From NCBI RefSeq assembly GCF_000719775.1, contig NZ_JOHR01000001.1:558001-622000 (forward strand): DNA of 64,000 nucleotides, in the 5' to 3' direction. Positions 17,995-26,545 of this stretch are shown piece after piece. Below the pieces are notes generated by a model. It ran no database searches, was not told the DNA's origin, and saw only the letters and a list, made by a program, of their open reading frames with translations. The number at the start of each line of letters is the position of its first letter. The stretch's first letter is position 1. The DNA comes from Streptomyces sp. NRRL F-5135 (lineage in GTDB: Bacteria; Actinomycetota; Actinomycetes; Streptomycetales; Streptomycetaceae). The position numbers were made by a program, and so were the translations under genes.

Positions 17995-18812
17995 AGTCCC
18001 TCTCCCTCTGCCGCGAATTCGACCGCCACCCGGCCGAGTTGGCTGATCCGTGCCTCGAACCGGTCGCCGGGGGCGGCGACCGCCATGGGCCCGAGCGCTC
18101 CCGTGAGCACCACGTCTCCGGCCCGCAGGGGATCGCCCATGCCGGCCAGCGTGGCGGCGAGCCAGGCCGCGGCGTTGAGCGGGCTGCCGAGGCAGTCGGC
18201 GCCGGTGCCCTCGGAGACGGCCTCGCCGCCCCGGGTCATCGTCATCCGGACGCCGCGCAGGTCCAGGCCCGACAGGGGTACGGGCGTGGAGCCGAGCACG
18301 AACAGTCCGCTGGAGGCGTTGTCTGCGACGGTGTCGACGAGGCGTATGTCCCAGCCGTCGATCCGGCTGTCCACGATCTCCAGCGCGGGCAGCGCGAAGT
18401 CGACCGCCCGCAGGACGTCGGCCACCGTGCACTCGGTGTGTGGCAGACCGGCGCCGAGGACGAGCGCGACCTCCGCCTCCACCTTGGGCTGGAGCAGCCG
18501 TCCGGCGGCCACCACTCCCGCCTCGGGGACCGCCATGTCGGCGAAGAGCGCTCCGAAGTCGGGCTGGTCCACACCGAGTTGGCGCTGCACGGCCGGAGAG
18601 GTCAGGCCGATCTTGCGGCCGACGATCCGCCGTCCGGCGGCGAGCCCTCGCTCGACGTTCACCCGCTGCACGGCGTACGCGGTGTCGATGTCGCCCTCGG
18701 GGAGCAGGGAGCGTACGGGAGGGCAGGCCCTGCCCGTGCGGGCGGCTTCGGCCAGGGTGTCGGCGGCCTCGGCCACGCCGGGCGGGGTCTCGAGCACCTC
18801 GCGGGCCGTCAT
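17991..18812 (-). CDS. mhpD: 2-keto-4-pentenoate hydratase (2-hydroxypenta-2,4-dienoate hydratase)
   Basis: 273 residues of the FAH-like hydratase family: [41 protein letters not shown], the metal-binding [13 protein letters not shown] (Glu ligands) and [14 protein letters not shown]. It hydrates 2-hydroxypenta-2,4-dienoate released by ring-fission-product hydrolysis to 4-hydroxy-2-oxovalerate. ATG 18812 overlaps the ferredoxin stop. Confidence 0.94.
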   Translation of the reverse strand: MTAREVLETPPGVAEAADTLAEAARTGRACPPVRSLLPEGDIDTAYAVQRVNVERGLAAGRRIVGRKIGLTSPAVQRQLGVDQPDFGALFADMAVPEAGVVAAGRLLQPKVEAEVALVLGAGLPHTECTVADVLRAVDFALPALEIVDSRIDGWDIRLVDTVADNASSGLFVLGSTPVPLSGLDLRGVRMTMTRGGEAVSEGTGADCLGSPLNAAAWLAATLAGMGDPLRAGDVVLTGALGPMAVAAPGDRFEARISQLGRVAVEFAAEGEGL

Positions 18813-19135
18813 GCGTCCACCTTCGCGATCAGCGGGGAGTCGGCGTCGACGCGGCCGACTCCGCTCGCGCCGCCCGGTGTCCCGAGCGGCTCGCTCCGGC
18901 CGGGCAGCACCACGTCGAAGAACCGCTGGTTGTCCTCGCGGTGTCCGGGGTCCGCCTTCCGGTCGACCGTGATGGCCTGCTCGGGGCAGGCGATCTCGCA
19001 GGCGCCGCAGTCGATGCACTCGGTGGGGTTGATGTACAGCTTGCGGGCACCCTCGTAGATGCAGTCGACCGGGCACTCCTCGACACAGGACCGGTCCATG
19101 ATGTCGACGCAGGCCGACCCGATGACGTAGGCCAT
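18809..19135 (-). CDS. 7Fe ferredoxin ([3Fe-4S][4Fe-4S])
   Basis: 108 residues. Cysteines 9, 17, 21 and 25 form the first motif (C-x7-C-x3-CP, then PVDC) and 40, 43, 46 and 50 the second (C-x2-C-x2-C-x3-CP), as in actinobacterial FdxA-type 7Fe/8Fe ferredoxins; the tail after residue 60 is a family-typical extension. It lies between the TrxB-like reductase and the meta-pathway genes, so it probably carries electrons from the reductase to the Rieske oxygenase at 26661-27935. A usual Rieske or plant-type ferredoxin is absent from the island. Confidence 0.93.
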   Translation of the reverse strand: MAYVIGSACVDIMDRSCVEECPVDCIYEGARKLYINPTECIDCGACEIACPEQAITVDRKADPGHREDNQRFFDVVLPGRSEPLGTPGGASGVGRVDADSPLIAKVDA

Positions 19136-19136
19136 C

Positions 19137-20162
19137 TCAGTTCTCCTTCTCGGTGGAGTGCCCGGGGAACAGCTGGGCCTCCGGGTCGATGACGGTGGCG
19201 GCGTTGTTGACCGCGGTGGCGACCTCGCCGAAGCCGACGGAGATGAGGCGCACCTTGCCCGGGTAGTCGGTGATGTCGCCCGCCGCGTAGACGCGGGGGA
19301 TGTTGGTGGCCATCCGGGTGTCGACGGCGATACGGCGTGCCCGCAGCGTCAGGCCCCAGTGTTGGAGCGGGCCGAGGTCGGCCTTGAAGCCGAGGGCCGC
19401 GACCACGGTCTGTGCGGACAGCAGGCGGGTGGTCCGGTCGAGCCGGTGCCGGATCTCCACGTGTTCGACGTGCGCGGTGCCGTGCAGGGCGCTCACCTCG
19501 GAGTCGGTGAGGATATCGATGCCGAGGCCGCGCGCCTTCTCCACGGTGGCGCGGTGGGCGCGGAAGCGGTCGGTGCGGTGCACGAGCGTGACGGACCGGG
19601 CCACGGGGGCGAGGGTCACCGCCCAGTCGAAGGCGCTGTCGCCGCCGCCGACGATCACCACGTCCCGGTCGGTGTGGTCGGCGGGGCGCGCCACGAAGTA
19701 GAGCTGGCCGCGGCCGAGGAAAGCCTCCCCCGCCGGCAGTGGCCGGGGGGTGAACGTGCCCACTCCCCCGGTGATCACCACGGCCCCGGCGCGGACCTCG
19801 GTCCCCTGGTCGCTGCGGACGACGGGCCGGCCGTCCGCGTCGTGGGACAGTTCGGCCGCACGCTGGCCGAGGAGGTGGACCGGCCCGTACGGCTCGGCCT
19901 GCGCGACCAGGTTGTCCACCAGGTCACGGCCGCGCACCGAGGGGAACCCGGCGATGTCGAAGATGGGTTTCTCGGGGTACATCGCGCTGATCTGGCCGCC
20001 GCACTGGGGCAGTACGTCCATGACCGCGACCCGAAGCCCGCGGAAGCCCGCGTAGTAGGTGCCGTAGAGGCCCGCGGGCCCGGCGCCGATGATCAGGACG
20101 TCGGTCTCGATGCGGCGCGACGACTCGTCCTGGGTCACCGGCACGTCGGAAAGAACGCTCAT
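19137..20162 (-). CDS. Ferredoxin-NAD(P)+ reductase, TrxB-like
   Basis: 341 residues with an N-terminal FAD motif GAGPAG (26-31), QCGGQISAMYPEKPIFDIAGFP, a second nucleotide motif VIVGGGDSAFDWA, and a C-terminal YAAGDITDYPGKVRLISVGFGE. No CxxC redox pair of thioredoxin reductase is present, which matches the YumC-type ferredoxin-NADP reductases. It is the first gene of the operon running 20162 to 14146 and is followed after one base by the ferredoxin, so the two form an electron-transfer pair. Motif site A lies 42-59 bp upstream of its start. Confidence 0.92.
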   Translation of the reverse strand: MSVLSDVPVTQDESSRRIETDVLIIGAGPAGLYGTYYAGFRGLRVAVMDVLPQCGGQISAMYPEKPIFDIAGFPSVRGRDLVDNLVAQAEPYGPVHLLGQRAAELSHDADGRPVVRSDQGTEVRAGAVVITGGVGTFTPRPLPAGEAFLGRGQLYFVARPADHTDRDVVIVGGGDSAFDWAVTLAPVARSVTLVHRTDRFRAHRATVEKARGLGIDILTDSEVSALHGTAHVEHVEIRHRLDRTTRLLSAQTVVAALGFKADLGPLQHWGLTLRARRIAVDTRMATNIPRVYAAGDITDYPGKVRLISVGFGEVATAVNNAATVIDPEAQLFPGHSTEKEN

Positions 20163-20203
20163 GCCCGGAGGCTAGGGAGGGCCCCGGTACCGCCCAATGA
20201 GTT

Positions 20204-20221
20204 CGTTCCGGTGAGCAGGAC
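20204..20221. promoter_or_regulatory. Candidate island operator, site A
   Basis: CGTTCCGGTGAGCAGGAC lies in the divergent gap between the reductase operon and the first receptor gene. It aligns without gaps to sites B (28008), D (28161) and C (32980), sharing CC at positions 5-6 and T-S-A-G-C-R-G at positions 9-15. The IclR protein at 22230-23216 is the natural candidate binder; this is inference. Confidence 0.5.
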
Positions 20222-20307
20222 GCCGCGCTTATGCCGACGGGCCGGCCCTGGAAGGGTCGGAGGACCAGCACCCCACGCTCGCCATTCCCCGCCCTGGGAG
20301 GATGAAG

Positions 20308-21300
20308 ATGCACACGAACGACAGGTCCCGCCGCGGCACCAGGGGTTCCGCGCTCACCGCCGCCTGCACGGCACTGGTCCTCACCACGGCCTGTACGGCC
20401 GGCAGCACCGACTCGACGGGGGTGTCGTCCGCGGGAGCGCCGACGGTCCGGCTCGCCCTCGGGGTGGACGCCTCCTACGCGCCCCTCTATCTCGCCGTGG
20501 AGCGTGGCATGTTCGAGAAGGCGGGCGTCAACGTGGAACTCGTGAAGACCGAGGGCGGTCCCGCGGCCTCCCAGGCGGTCACCGCGGGCACGGCGCAGAT
20601 GGCGGCCAACGCCGACTCCACCGCGCTGCCGCTGATGGTCGCCGATCCCGGTCTGCGGGCCCTGGGCGTCTTCCAGTCCTCCGACCGCTACCTCAAGGTC
20701 GTCCTGCGCGACGGCGTCGACTCCCCGGAGCAGATCAGGAAGATGGCGTCGATCGGCGGCCTCGGTCTCTACGCGACGCACCAGTACCTGAAGCACAACG
20801 GCGTCGACCCGGAGTCCGTGGACATCCTGGAGAGTTCGCCGCCGGAGATCCCGGGCATGCTGGAGCAGGGCTCGATCGACGCCTACATCCTCTTCGAGCC
20901 GTGGGCGGCCCGGGGTGACGCGGCGGGCGGTCACATCGCGGGGCGCACCGGTGACTTCGGGGTGACGTACGTGCAGTGGCTGCTGGCCGACCAGAGCTGG
21001 CTCAAGGACAACGAAGACGTCGCGGGAAAGGTCTTCAAGGTGGTCGCCGAGGCGGACAAGCTCGTCACCGACGATCCCGCCGCCGCGGCGGAGGCCTCCG
21101 AGCGGCAGGTCGCGCTGCCTGCGGACCAGACGGCGAAGGTGCTGCCGGAGATCACCTTCGCCGCCCGCGGCATCGACGACACGGATGTCACCGAGTCCCG
21201 GAGGATCGCCGCCTTCCTGGTCGGGCAGAAGCTGATCGAGAAGTCGCCGGAGCTGGGGACGACCCTGCTGAAGGGCTGGTACGAGCGGCACGCCAGGTGA
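20308..21300 (+). CDS. Lipoprotein substrate-binding protein of a NitT/TauT/NMT1-type ABC importer (copy 1)
   Basis: 330 residues. GGGAGG at 20296-20301 abuts a first ATG at 20302 but is 6 nt from the ATG at 20308, so 20308 is preferred. The lipobox LTTAC places the lipidated Cys at 29. The mature part is an NMT1/SsuA-like binding fold (VRLALGVDASYAPLYLAVERGMFEKAGVNVELV). It is a paralogue of the receptor at 28291-29298, sharing PPEIP, DAY and FEPW/WEPW landmarks. No ATPase or permease adjoins it, so it probably docks on the transporter encoded at 29298-30967. Its 3' end overlaps the convergent MaoC gene by 113 bp. Confidence 0.9.
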   Translation: MHTNDRSRRGTRGSALTAACTALVLTTACTAGSTDSTGVSSAGAPTVRLALGVDASYAPLYLAVERGMFEKAGVNVELVKTEGGPAASQAVTAGTAQMAANADSTALPLMVADPGLRALGVFQSSDRYLKVVLRDGVDSPEQIRKMASIGGLGLYATHQYLKHNGVDPESVDILESSPPEIPGMLEQGSIDAYILFEPWAARGDAAGGHIAGRTGDFGVTYVQWLLADQSWLKDNEDVAGKVFKVVAEADKLVTDDPAAAAEASERQVALPADQTAKVLPEITFAARGIDDTDVTESRRIAAFLVGQKLIEKSPELGTTLLKGWYERHAR

Positions 21301-21697
21301 GTCCGACGTGCCCGGTGACGCAGGGGACGCCGTCCTCCTTGTGGACGGCGACGTCCAGCGTCACCCGGACGCCCTCGTCGCAGGGCTCGACCGTGCGCAC
21401 CGTCGCGGACCAGGTGAGCCGCTCACCGGCCACGGCGGTGGCCCGGTTGCGCCAGCTCACCGACTCCAGGGCGGCGCCGGGCCCGGCCCACTCCAGCGCG
21501 TACCGGACGAGAGTCTCGCCGTGCAGCGTGGACTGCACCACCACGTCCGGGAAGCCCTCCAGGGCCGCGTACTCGGCGTCGTAGTGGATGCGGTGGGAGT
21601 TCCAGGAAACGGCGCTGAACCGGAAGAGCCGCACCCTGCTGTGGGAGTGGGTGCGCGGCGCGCAGGGCTGCCCGGCGACAGGGACGGCCGCCGTCAT
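21188..21697 (-). CDS. MaoC-like hotdog dehydratase subunit (pair 1, C-half)
   Basis: 169 residues with the MaoC hydratase signature FSAVSWNSHRIHYDAEYAALEGFPDVVVQSTLHGE, in which the Asn/His/Asp region is the hydratase active-site segment. The start ATG 21697 overlaps the stop of the FAS1-like partner (ATGA). The last 30-odd residues are low-complexity and overlap the convergent receptor gene, so the ancestral C-terminus may have been shorter. It likely forms a heterodimeric enoyl-CoA hydratase with the neighbouring N-half protein. Confidence 0.84.
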   Translation of the reverse strand: MTAAVPVAGQPCAPRTHSHSRVRLFRFSAVSWNSHRIHYDAEYAALEGFPDVVVQSTLHGETLVRYALEWAGPGAALESVSWRNRATAVAGERLTWSATVRTVEPCDEGVRVTLDVAVHKEDGVPCVTGHVGLTWRAARTSPSAGSSPAPATSRSASARPGRRRSSGTR

Positions 21698-22233
21698 ACG
21701 CCCGCTCCCTTCTGATCCGTGTCGTCCGGGACGCCGTCCAGGACGATGATCGTCTCGTCCACCGTCATCAGTTCGGCTCCGTCCCGCGAGGTGAATCGGG
21801 TGGTGACGCCGAGCAGCACGAACTCGCCGGACCGGCCGTGCCGGTGGTCGGCCGAGACGAGCGACCGGGCCGCGGTGACCGGCATCCCGGCGACCGGGGA
21901 CCGGCCCAGCCGGACCGACTGTCCTCCGTGCACCTGCCGCACCGGCAGGCCGTCCGTGCAGGGCGACTCGCGCGCGGCCAGCCCGTCCGGGCGCAGCTCG
22001 TCCTCCGCCGGGCCGTCCTCCCAGCTCATCGTCCCGGCGAGGAACAGCGCGGGAGCGACGACGGGTTCCCCGGCCGCCTCCTGTGCGCGGGCCGTGTGGA
22101 TGTAGTCGAGGTCGTCGAGGGCCGCCGCGTAGCGGCAGAAGTCCTTCACGGCGAGGACGCCGCAGTCCTCGCTCTCCCACTGCCCGATCAGTGTCCGGGC
22201 CCGGGTGAGCACCTCCTGGAGGACCGCGCTCAC
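21694..22233 (-). CDS. FAS1-like/MaoC N-terminal hotdog dehydratase subunit (pair 1, N-half)
   Basis: 179 residues, GTG start at 22233 overlapping the IclR stop (GTGA). The protein matches the MaoC N-terminal/FAS1-like dehydratase half: an early VKDFCRYAAALDDLDYIH segment, VVAPALFLAGTM, VHGGQSVRLGRSPVAG and FVLLGVTTRFTSRDGAELMTVDETIIVL. This half usually lacks the catalytic Asp/His and stabilises the catalytic MaoC half. Pairing with 21188-21697 recreates the split hydratase seen in steroid and mesaconyl-CoA pathways. Confidence 0.82.
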   Translation of the reverse strand: MSAVLQEVLTRARTLIGQWESEDCGVLAVKDFCRYAAALDDLDYIHTARAQEAAGEPVVAPALFLAGTMSWEDGPAEDELRPDGLAARESPCTDGLPVRQVHGGQSVRLGRSPVAGMPVTAARSLVSADHRHGRSGEFVLLGVTTRFTSRDGAELMTVDETIIVLDGVPDDTDQKGAGV

Positions 22234-23216
22234 CGCAGCGACCGGCTGATCCCCAGGGCGGCCGCGCGCAGCGCGCCGGCGTGCCCGGTGGGATCCATGC
22301 GATAGGTCGGGGCCGTGATGGAGAGCGAGCCGACGAGTGCGGAACGGCCGGCGAAGACCGGCACCGCCATGCTCGTGTACCCGAGCCGGATCTCCTCGGC
22401 CTCGGTGGCGACGCCCTCCGACCGGATCCGTTCCAGCTGGGCCCGCAGCCGGCCCGGTGAGGTGACCGTGTGCCGGGTGAACGGTTTCAGGCCGTTCCTG
22501 ACCACGTCGACGAAGAGCGCGCTCGGAGAGAAGGCGAGGATCGCCTTGCCGGTGGCCGTGCAGTACAGCGGCAGCCGGCCCGCCACCCGGGACTCCTCGT
22601 TCAGTCCGCGGTGCGGGAAGATCTTCTCCAGGTACACCACGTCCAGGCTGTCGTGGATGGCGAAGTGGATGGTCTCCTGGGTGGCGAGCAGGAGGTCCTC
22701 CATGTACGGCTGGGCGACCTCGCGCAGGATGCGTTGCCGGTGGACCCGCTGGCCCATCTCGAACAGGCGCAGCCCGAGCCGGTAGTCACAGCCCGACCGC
22801 TCCAGCAGGCCCCACACCACCAGTTCCTGCGCGAGCCGGTGCACGGTGGCCTTGGCGACCCCGGTACGGCGCACCAGTTCGGCGAGGGAGAGGACGTCGT
22901 CCTCGGGGGTGAACGCCTCCAGAATGGGCCTGACCTTGCCGAGTACCGAGTTCATCGGGTCGGGGTACGGAGCGGGAGGGGCCGATCGCGGAATCGATGC
23001 CGGTACCGCACGCGGAACCGGGGCCTGTGCCGGAGCCGGGGCCTGTGCCGGAGCCGGGGCCGGGGCCTGTGCCGGGGCCGGGCGTGAGCCCCGGGCCGGC
23101 GCACCAGCACGGGCCGCCTGGGCCGGGACACCGGACACGATGCCGGGGACGGATTCGTCGGGTGGGTCGGGTGCGAGGGATGGGGCGTCGGCGCGGCCAA
23201 CCGAGGTGACGCTCAT
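22230..23216 (-). CDS. IclR-family regulator of the catabolic island
   Basis: The frame from ATG 23216 gives 328 residues: about 87 residues of Pro/Ala-rich repeat followed by a normal IclR protein starting MNSVLGKVRPILEAF, with a winged HTH (LSLAELVRRTGVAKATVHRLAQEL) and an effector domain (LPLYCTATGKAILA, EIRLGYTSMAVPVF). An internal ATG at 22955 would give a canonical 241-residue IclR. IclR proteins commonly activate aromatic catabolism with ring-acid ligands. The gene is first in an operon with the MaoC pair and lies centrally between the island promoters. Confidence 0.9.
   Translation of the reverse strand: MSVTSVGRADAPSLAPDPPDESVPGIVSGVPAQAARAGAPARGSRPAPAQAPAPAPAQAPAPAQAPVPRAVPASIPRSAPPAPYPDPMNSVLGKVRPILEAFTPEDDVLSLAELVRRTGVAKATVHRLAQELVVWGLLERSGCDYRLGLRLFEMGQRVHRQRILREVAQPYMEDLLLATQETIHFAIHDSLDVVYLEKIFPHRGLNEESRVAGRLPLYCTATGKAILAFSPSALFVDVVRNGLKPFTRHTVTSPGRLRAQLERIRSEGVATEAEEIRLGYTSMAVPVFAGRSALVGSLSITAPTYRMDPTGHAGALRAAALGISRSLR
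23023..23082 (-). repeat. 18-bp tandem repeat in the IclR N-terminal extension
   Basis: The unit GCCTGTGCCGGAGCCGGG occurs at 23023-23040 and 23041-23058, then after six bases a near copy at 23065-23082. It encodes Pro-Ala-Gln-Ala repeats in the extension, which may be translated only if the far-upstream ATG is used. Confidence 0.85.
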
Positions 23217-23339
23217 ATGAAGAACCTCCCGATCAATCCGTTGCCTTCCTCAGAACGCGGTATTTGGCTGAATCTGGCCCTCCACAGAACCACGCACAGC
23301 TCGATCAGGCCATGCCTCGGGGTGTTAATTCGGGGTGAG

Positions 23340-23360
23340 CCGGGCCGGAACCCGGCCCGG
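23340..23360 (-). terminator. Terminator of the Rieske-dioxygenase operon
   Basis: CCGGGCCGG (23340-23348) pairs with CCGGCCCGG (23352-23360) across a 3-nt loop, 16 nt beyond the stop of the ring-fission-product hydrolase on the minus strand. Confidence 0.6.
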
Positions 23361-23375
23361 GCCACGGGACAGCCG

Positions 23376-24233
23376 TTACCGTGCCTCGGCCAGGAACGCC
23401 AGGCTCAGCGGGTTGTACAGGCCGGCCTTCTCGTGCTGCGGCCAGTGCCCGCACTCGTTGAAGACCTCCAGGCGGGCGCCGGGGATGGCGGCGGCGATGG
23501 CCTCGGCCTCCGGTACGTCGCCGAGCGGGTTCTTGTTGCCCCAGACCACCAGCGTCGGCGCCTTGATCCGCGCCATCCGGTCCGGCCGGAGCAGATTGCG
23601 CTCGCGGGCCCCGGCTTCCTGGAGGGCCAGCAGATTGCCCAGGTTGGCCTGGAAGTCGGGGTGGTGGTAGATGCCGTAGCGGACCTGTGTCAGCTCCTCG
23701 CCGAGATCTTCGTCCCAGTGTGCCCAGAGCAGTTCGAGCCGCTCGCGGGTGAAGGAGACGTCACCTTCCAGCGCGGCGGCCCGCGTCGAGGTCTTCAGCC
23801 GTTCCATCACCTTCGGGTTGATCTTCGTGCCGCCCATGCACAGCAGTTGCAGCGAGGCGACGCGGTCCGGGTACTCGCTCGCCGCCCAGGACGAGACCCA
23901 GCCGCCCAGCGACTCGCCGACCAGGTGGACGCGCTCGGCGCCGACGGCGTCCAGATAGGACATCAGGTGCTCGACGTACGCGGGGATCTCACCGGGGCGG
24001 TCCGGCTTGCCGGTGTAGCCGTGGCCCAGCATGTCGATGGCGTGGCAGCGGTAGCGCCCGGCGTGCGCCGGGATGTTCCGTACGAAGGCCTCCAGGTGGC
24101 CGGTCGTGCCGTGCAGGAACACCACGTGCTCGCCGTCCTCGGGTCCGGCCTGCAGGGCACGGGTCCTGAAGCCCCCGGTCTCCACGTAGGTGTGCCGGTA
24201 GTCGACGCCGATCAGTTCGGTCCAGATGCTCAT
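23376..24233 (-). CDS. Ring-fission-product C-C hydrolase (MhpC-like)
   Basis: 285 residues of the alpha/beta hydrolase fold: HGTTGHLEAF (oxyanion loop), IDMLGHGYTGKPD, nucleophile elbow VGESLGG with Ser108, WGNKNPLGD, and the catalytic His in NECGHWPQHEKA. The length, motifs and position next to an extradiol dioxygenase indicate a meta-cleavage product hydrolase, which cuts the C-C bond of the ring-opened product to give 2-hydroxypenta-2,4-dienoate plus an acid. It is the last gene of the operon starting at 27935, with 9 bp between it and the dioxygenase gene. Confidence 0.88.
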   Translation of the reverse strand: MSIWTELIGVDYRHTYVETGGFRTRALQAGPEDGEHVVFLHGTTGHLEAFVRNIPAHAGRYRCHAIDMLGHGYTGKPDRPGEIPAYVEHLMSYLDAVGAERVHLVGESLGGWVSSWAASEYPDRVASLQLLCMGGTKINPKVMERLKTSTRAAALEGDVSFTRERLELLWAHWDEDLGEELTQVRYGIYHHPDFQANLGNLLALQEAGARERNLLRPDRMARIKAPTLVVWGNKNPLGDVPEAEAIAAAIPGARLEVFNECGHWPQHEKAGLYNPLSLAFLAEAR

Positions 24234-24242
24234 GGCTGCCTT

Positions 24243-25196
24243 TCAGCTTCCGGTGTTCGTCTGTGCGGGGTTCAGGACGGCGACGGCCATCCCGGTGAGC
24301 CACTCGGGCATCGGCTCGTAGGCGAGGCGCCGGCCGGGGGCGTGGTCGAGCAGGGCCGCCATGAGCAGCCAGGCGCGTACTTCCTGTGCGCCGTTGCCGG
24401 CCGTCCTCTCCAGTTCCTCGGTGGTGAGCCGGGTGACGCGGTGGGTCTCGCCCTTCTCGACGAGGGAGAGGAACTCGTCGTCGAAGCCGGGGTTGAGCGC
24501 GGCCTCGGCGGCGCGGATGATCTGGCGGCGGCGGGCGTCGTAGTCCTGCCAGTTGTCCCGGCCGTTGAGCCAGGCGCCGACCATGAACTCCTCGTCGTCG
24601 CCGTGCGGATCGCGCCAGTCCGGCCAGGGCAGCCGGTGCGAGAGCCCGCCGGAGCCGATCACCGCGACGCGGCGGTCCCCGGGAAACGCCAGGACCGCCT
24701 CCCGGATCGCGCGGCCCAGTTCCTCGCAGCGTGCGAGCGTGGGCAGCGGAGGGGCGAACACGTTGACGACGAGGGGGACGAGCTCCACGTCGAGGCCGTC
24801 GAGGAGGTACTGGATGGCGTGCGACTGGCCGTGGTCGATCTGCAGCCTGGCCGAGTACGCGGGGTCGAAACGGCCGCCCTCCACGAGGGCGGCCGCGATG
24901 TGCCGGGCGAGCGGCACGTCCACCGGCTGCGGTCCCTTCGGGGTGCCGGACTCGCCGCTCGCGAGGCACTCGCCGACGCCGAGGGTGAAAGCGGGGACGA
25001 GGTCCAGCCAGAAGCCGCGGAAGTGGTTGGAGCCGACGAGGAGCACGGTGTCGGGGCGGGCCGCGGCGAGTGCGTCGCGCGCCTCCCCCAGCGCGTCGCG
25101 GAACCGCTCGGCGCGGTCCTTGTGGAGGGTCTGTTCCCAGTGGGTGTTCATCAGGGTGCTGTGCGAGGCACCCACGCCCAGGACGATCTCGGTCAT
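24243..25196 (-). CDS. LigB/MhpB-type (class III) extradiol ring-cleavage dioxygenase
   Basis: 317 residues. The class III fold is shown by VGASHSTLMNTH (iron-ligand His region), LLVGSNHFRGFWLDLVPAFTLG (second His), LQIDHGQSHAIQYLL and VIGSGGLSHRLPWPD. Similarity in layout to MhpB, 2,3-dihydroxyphenylpropionate 1,2-dioxygenase, is strong throughout. It would cleave a catechol next to its side chain in an Fe(II)-dependent reaction. ATG 25196 overlaps the M20-like gene stop, placing both in one translational unit. Confidence 0.92.
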   Translation of the reverse strand: MTEIVLGVGASHSTLMNTHWEQTLHKDRAERFRDALGEARDALAAARPDTVLLVGSNHFRGFWLDLVPAFTLGVGECLASGESGTPKGPQPVDVPLARHIAAALVEGGRFDPAYSARLQIDHGQSHAIQYLLDGLDVELVPLVVNVFAPPLPTLARCEELGRAIREAVLAFPGDRRVAVIGSGGLSHRLPWPDWRDPHGDDEEFMVGAWLNGRDNWQDYDARRRQIIRAAEAALNPGFDDEFLSLVEKGETHRVTRLTTEELERTAGNGAQEVRAWLLMAALLDHAPGRRLAYEPMPEWLTGMAVAVLNPAQTNTGS

Positions 25197-26545
25197 GACG
25201 GCTCTCCTTCCACCTCGGCGCGCGTGCGGGTGACCGTGTCGACGGCCGTGCGGATCAGATGGCGCGTCAGCTTCTCCATGGCCCGTACGGAGACGGTGTT
25301 CATGCCTCGGGCGAAGTCGATCTCGAACGGTGCCTCCGCGTCGGCGACCTTGGGCATCCCGACCCGCACGGTGGGGATGCCACGGCCGCGCAGGATGTTG
25401 GCGTCGGTGGCGCCGCTGTTGCCGCGGATCGCCTCGTGTCCGCGCCCTTCGAAGGCCTCCCAGCCCGCTGTCGCGCTGCGGCAGACCCAGTTGCGCGGGT
25501 CGGTGCGCGTCCCGGGGACGGCCAGCACCATACGGGCGGTGACGTCGAGCCCCGGCACCTTGGCGCGCAGGGCGTCCAGCGCGGCCGAGAACTCCCGCCT
25601 GGCTTGCGTCGGTGTGGTCTCGGGCGCGATGCGCAGGTCCACCATCAGGGTGCACACGGCCGGAGTGACGGCCGCCATGCGGGGCCAGCCGCCGCGTACG
25701 GAGGAGACGATGCCCTGGGGTGCGACCGTGCCGCCGGTGTGGCGGTCGGCGTACTCGGCGAACCACTCCTCCAGGTGCCGGGCCACCTCTCCGGCCCGGG
25801 CGATGGCGTTGTCGTACGGGAGCCGGTGCCGGGATCCGACGTAGGTGTGGGTGCCGTGGACGGTGATCTCGAACCAGACGAGGCCGACCTCGTCGTGGGA
25901 GACCGTCCAGCCGGGTTTGGCGATCACCGCGTAGTCGGTCCACACGCCCTGCTCCAGCAGGAACGAACAGCCCACGCCCTGGCCGGTGTTGTACCGGGTG
26001 GAGCCCGGCCTGGCGTTGGTGGGCATGCCGCCCGCGCCGAACGCGGCGACGAGATCGCCGGTGAGCGGGATGCCCGCGAGGGCGATGGCCTCGGCGGCCA
26101 TCATCACGCACGCCGCGTGGCCCTTGGGGTTGGAGGCGCCCAGCCCGGTGACCAGATCGTCGTAGACGGTGGCCCGCGGCCGCATGTCGTCCCGCAACTC
26201 CGGCCCGATCCACGGAAGGTCCTCGCTCTCCTCGCCCACGGTCAGGGTGTCGATGGGCGCGTAGAGCATGAGGTCAGGGCCGGTTCCGTCGCCGTCGAGC
26301 CGGGCCCAGGCGTTGGCCTGCCGGTCGTCGAGCGGCTGCACGGCGGCGGAGCATCCGGAGGCGGCGAGCGTGCCGGCGATATGGGCCGCGAGGGGCCCCT
26401 CGTCGCCGGTCGGGCTCGGGATGCCGACCAGCCCGATGATCAGCTCTCGCAGCCGGTCGCCGCTGACGTGCCTCCAGGCCTCCTCCGCCCAGGCCCTGCG
26501 CCGGCCGTCAAGCCCGGCCAGACCGGCCGCCGTGTGGTCGTTCAC
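25193..26545 (-). CDS. M20-fold peptidase homologue lacking the zinc site
   Basis: 450 residues from GTG 26545, chosen because it overlaps the preceding 38-codon gene (GTGA). The M20 layout is complete, with a catalytic-domain core, a dimerisation domain (VHGTHTYVGSRH) and the final NTVSV region, but each metal position is changed: the His of HxD is Pro97 (API-D99), the bridging Asp is Asn139 (ASNPKG), the Glu-Glu pair region reads GAGGMP (170-175), the next acidic ligand is Lys210 (IAKP) and the last His is missing (FARGMNTVSV). Standard zinc-dependent amide hydrolysis is therefore unlikely. Its conserved operon position beside the dioxygenase argues for a real, different role, such as a pathway pseudoenzyme, metal-independent lyase or scaffold. 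Confidence 0.83.
   Translation of the reverse strand: MNDHTAAGLAGLDGRRRAWAEEAWRHVSGDRLRELIIGLVGIPSPTGDEGPLAAHIAGTLAASGCSAAVQPLDDRQANAWARLDGDGTGPDLMLYAPIDTLTVGEESEDLPWIGPELRDDMRPRATVYDDLVTGLGASNPKGHAACVMMAAEAIALAGIPLTGDLVAAFGAGGMPTNARPGSTRYNTGQGVGCSFLLEQGVWTDYAVIAKPGWTVSHDEVGLVWFEITVHGTHTYVGSRHRLPYDNAIARAGEVARHLEEWFAEYADRHTGGTVAPQGIVSSVRGGWPRMAAVTPAVCTLMVDLRIAPETTPTQARREFSAALDALRAKVPGLDVTARMVLAVPGTRTDPRNWVCRSATAGWEAFEGRGHEAIRGNSGATDANILRGRGIPTVRVGMPKVADAEAPFEIDFARGMNTVSVRAMEKLTRHLIRTAVDTVTRTRAEVEGEPS

Noticed and set aside
23217..25844. 875-codon plus-strand frame opposite the dioxygenase operon
   Set aside because: It is antisense to three well-supported genes and lacks any family pattern.
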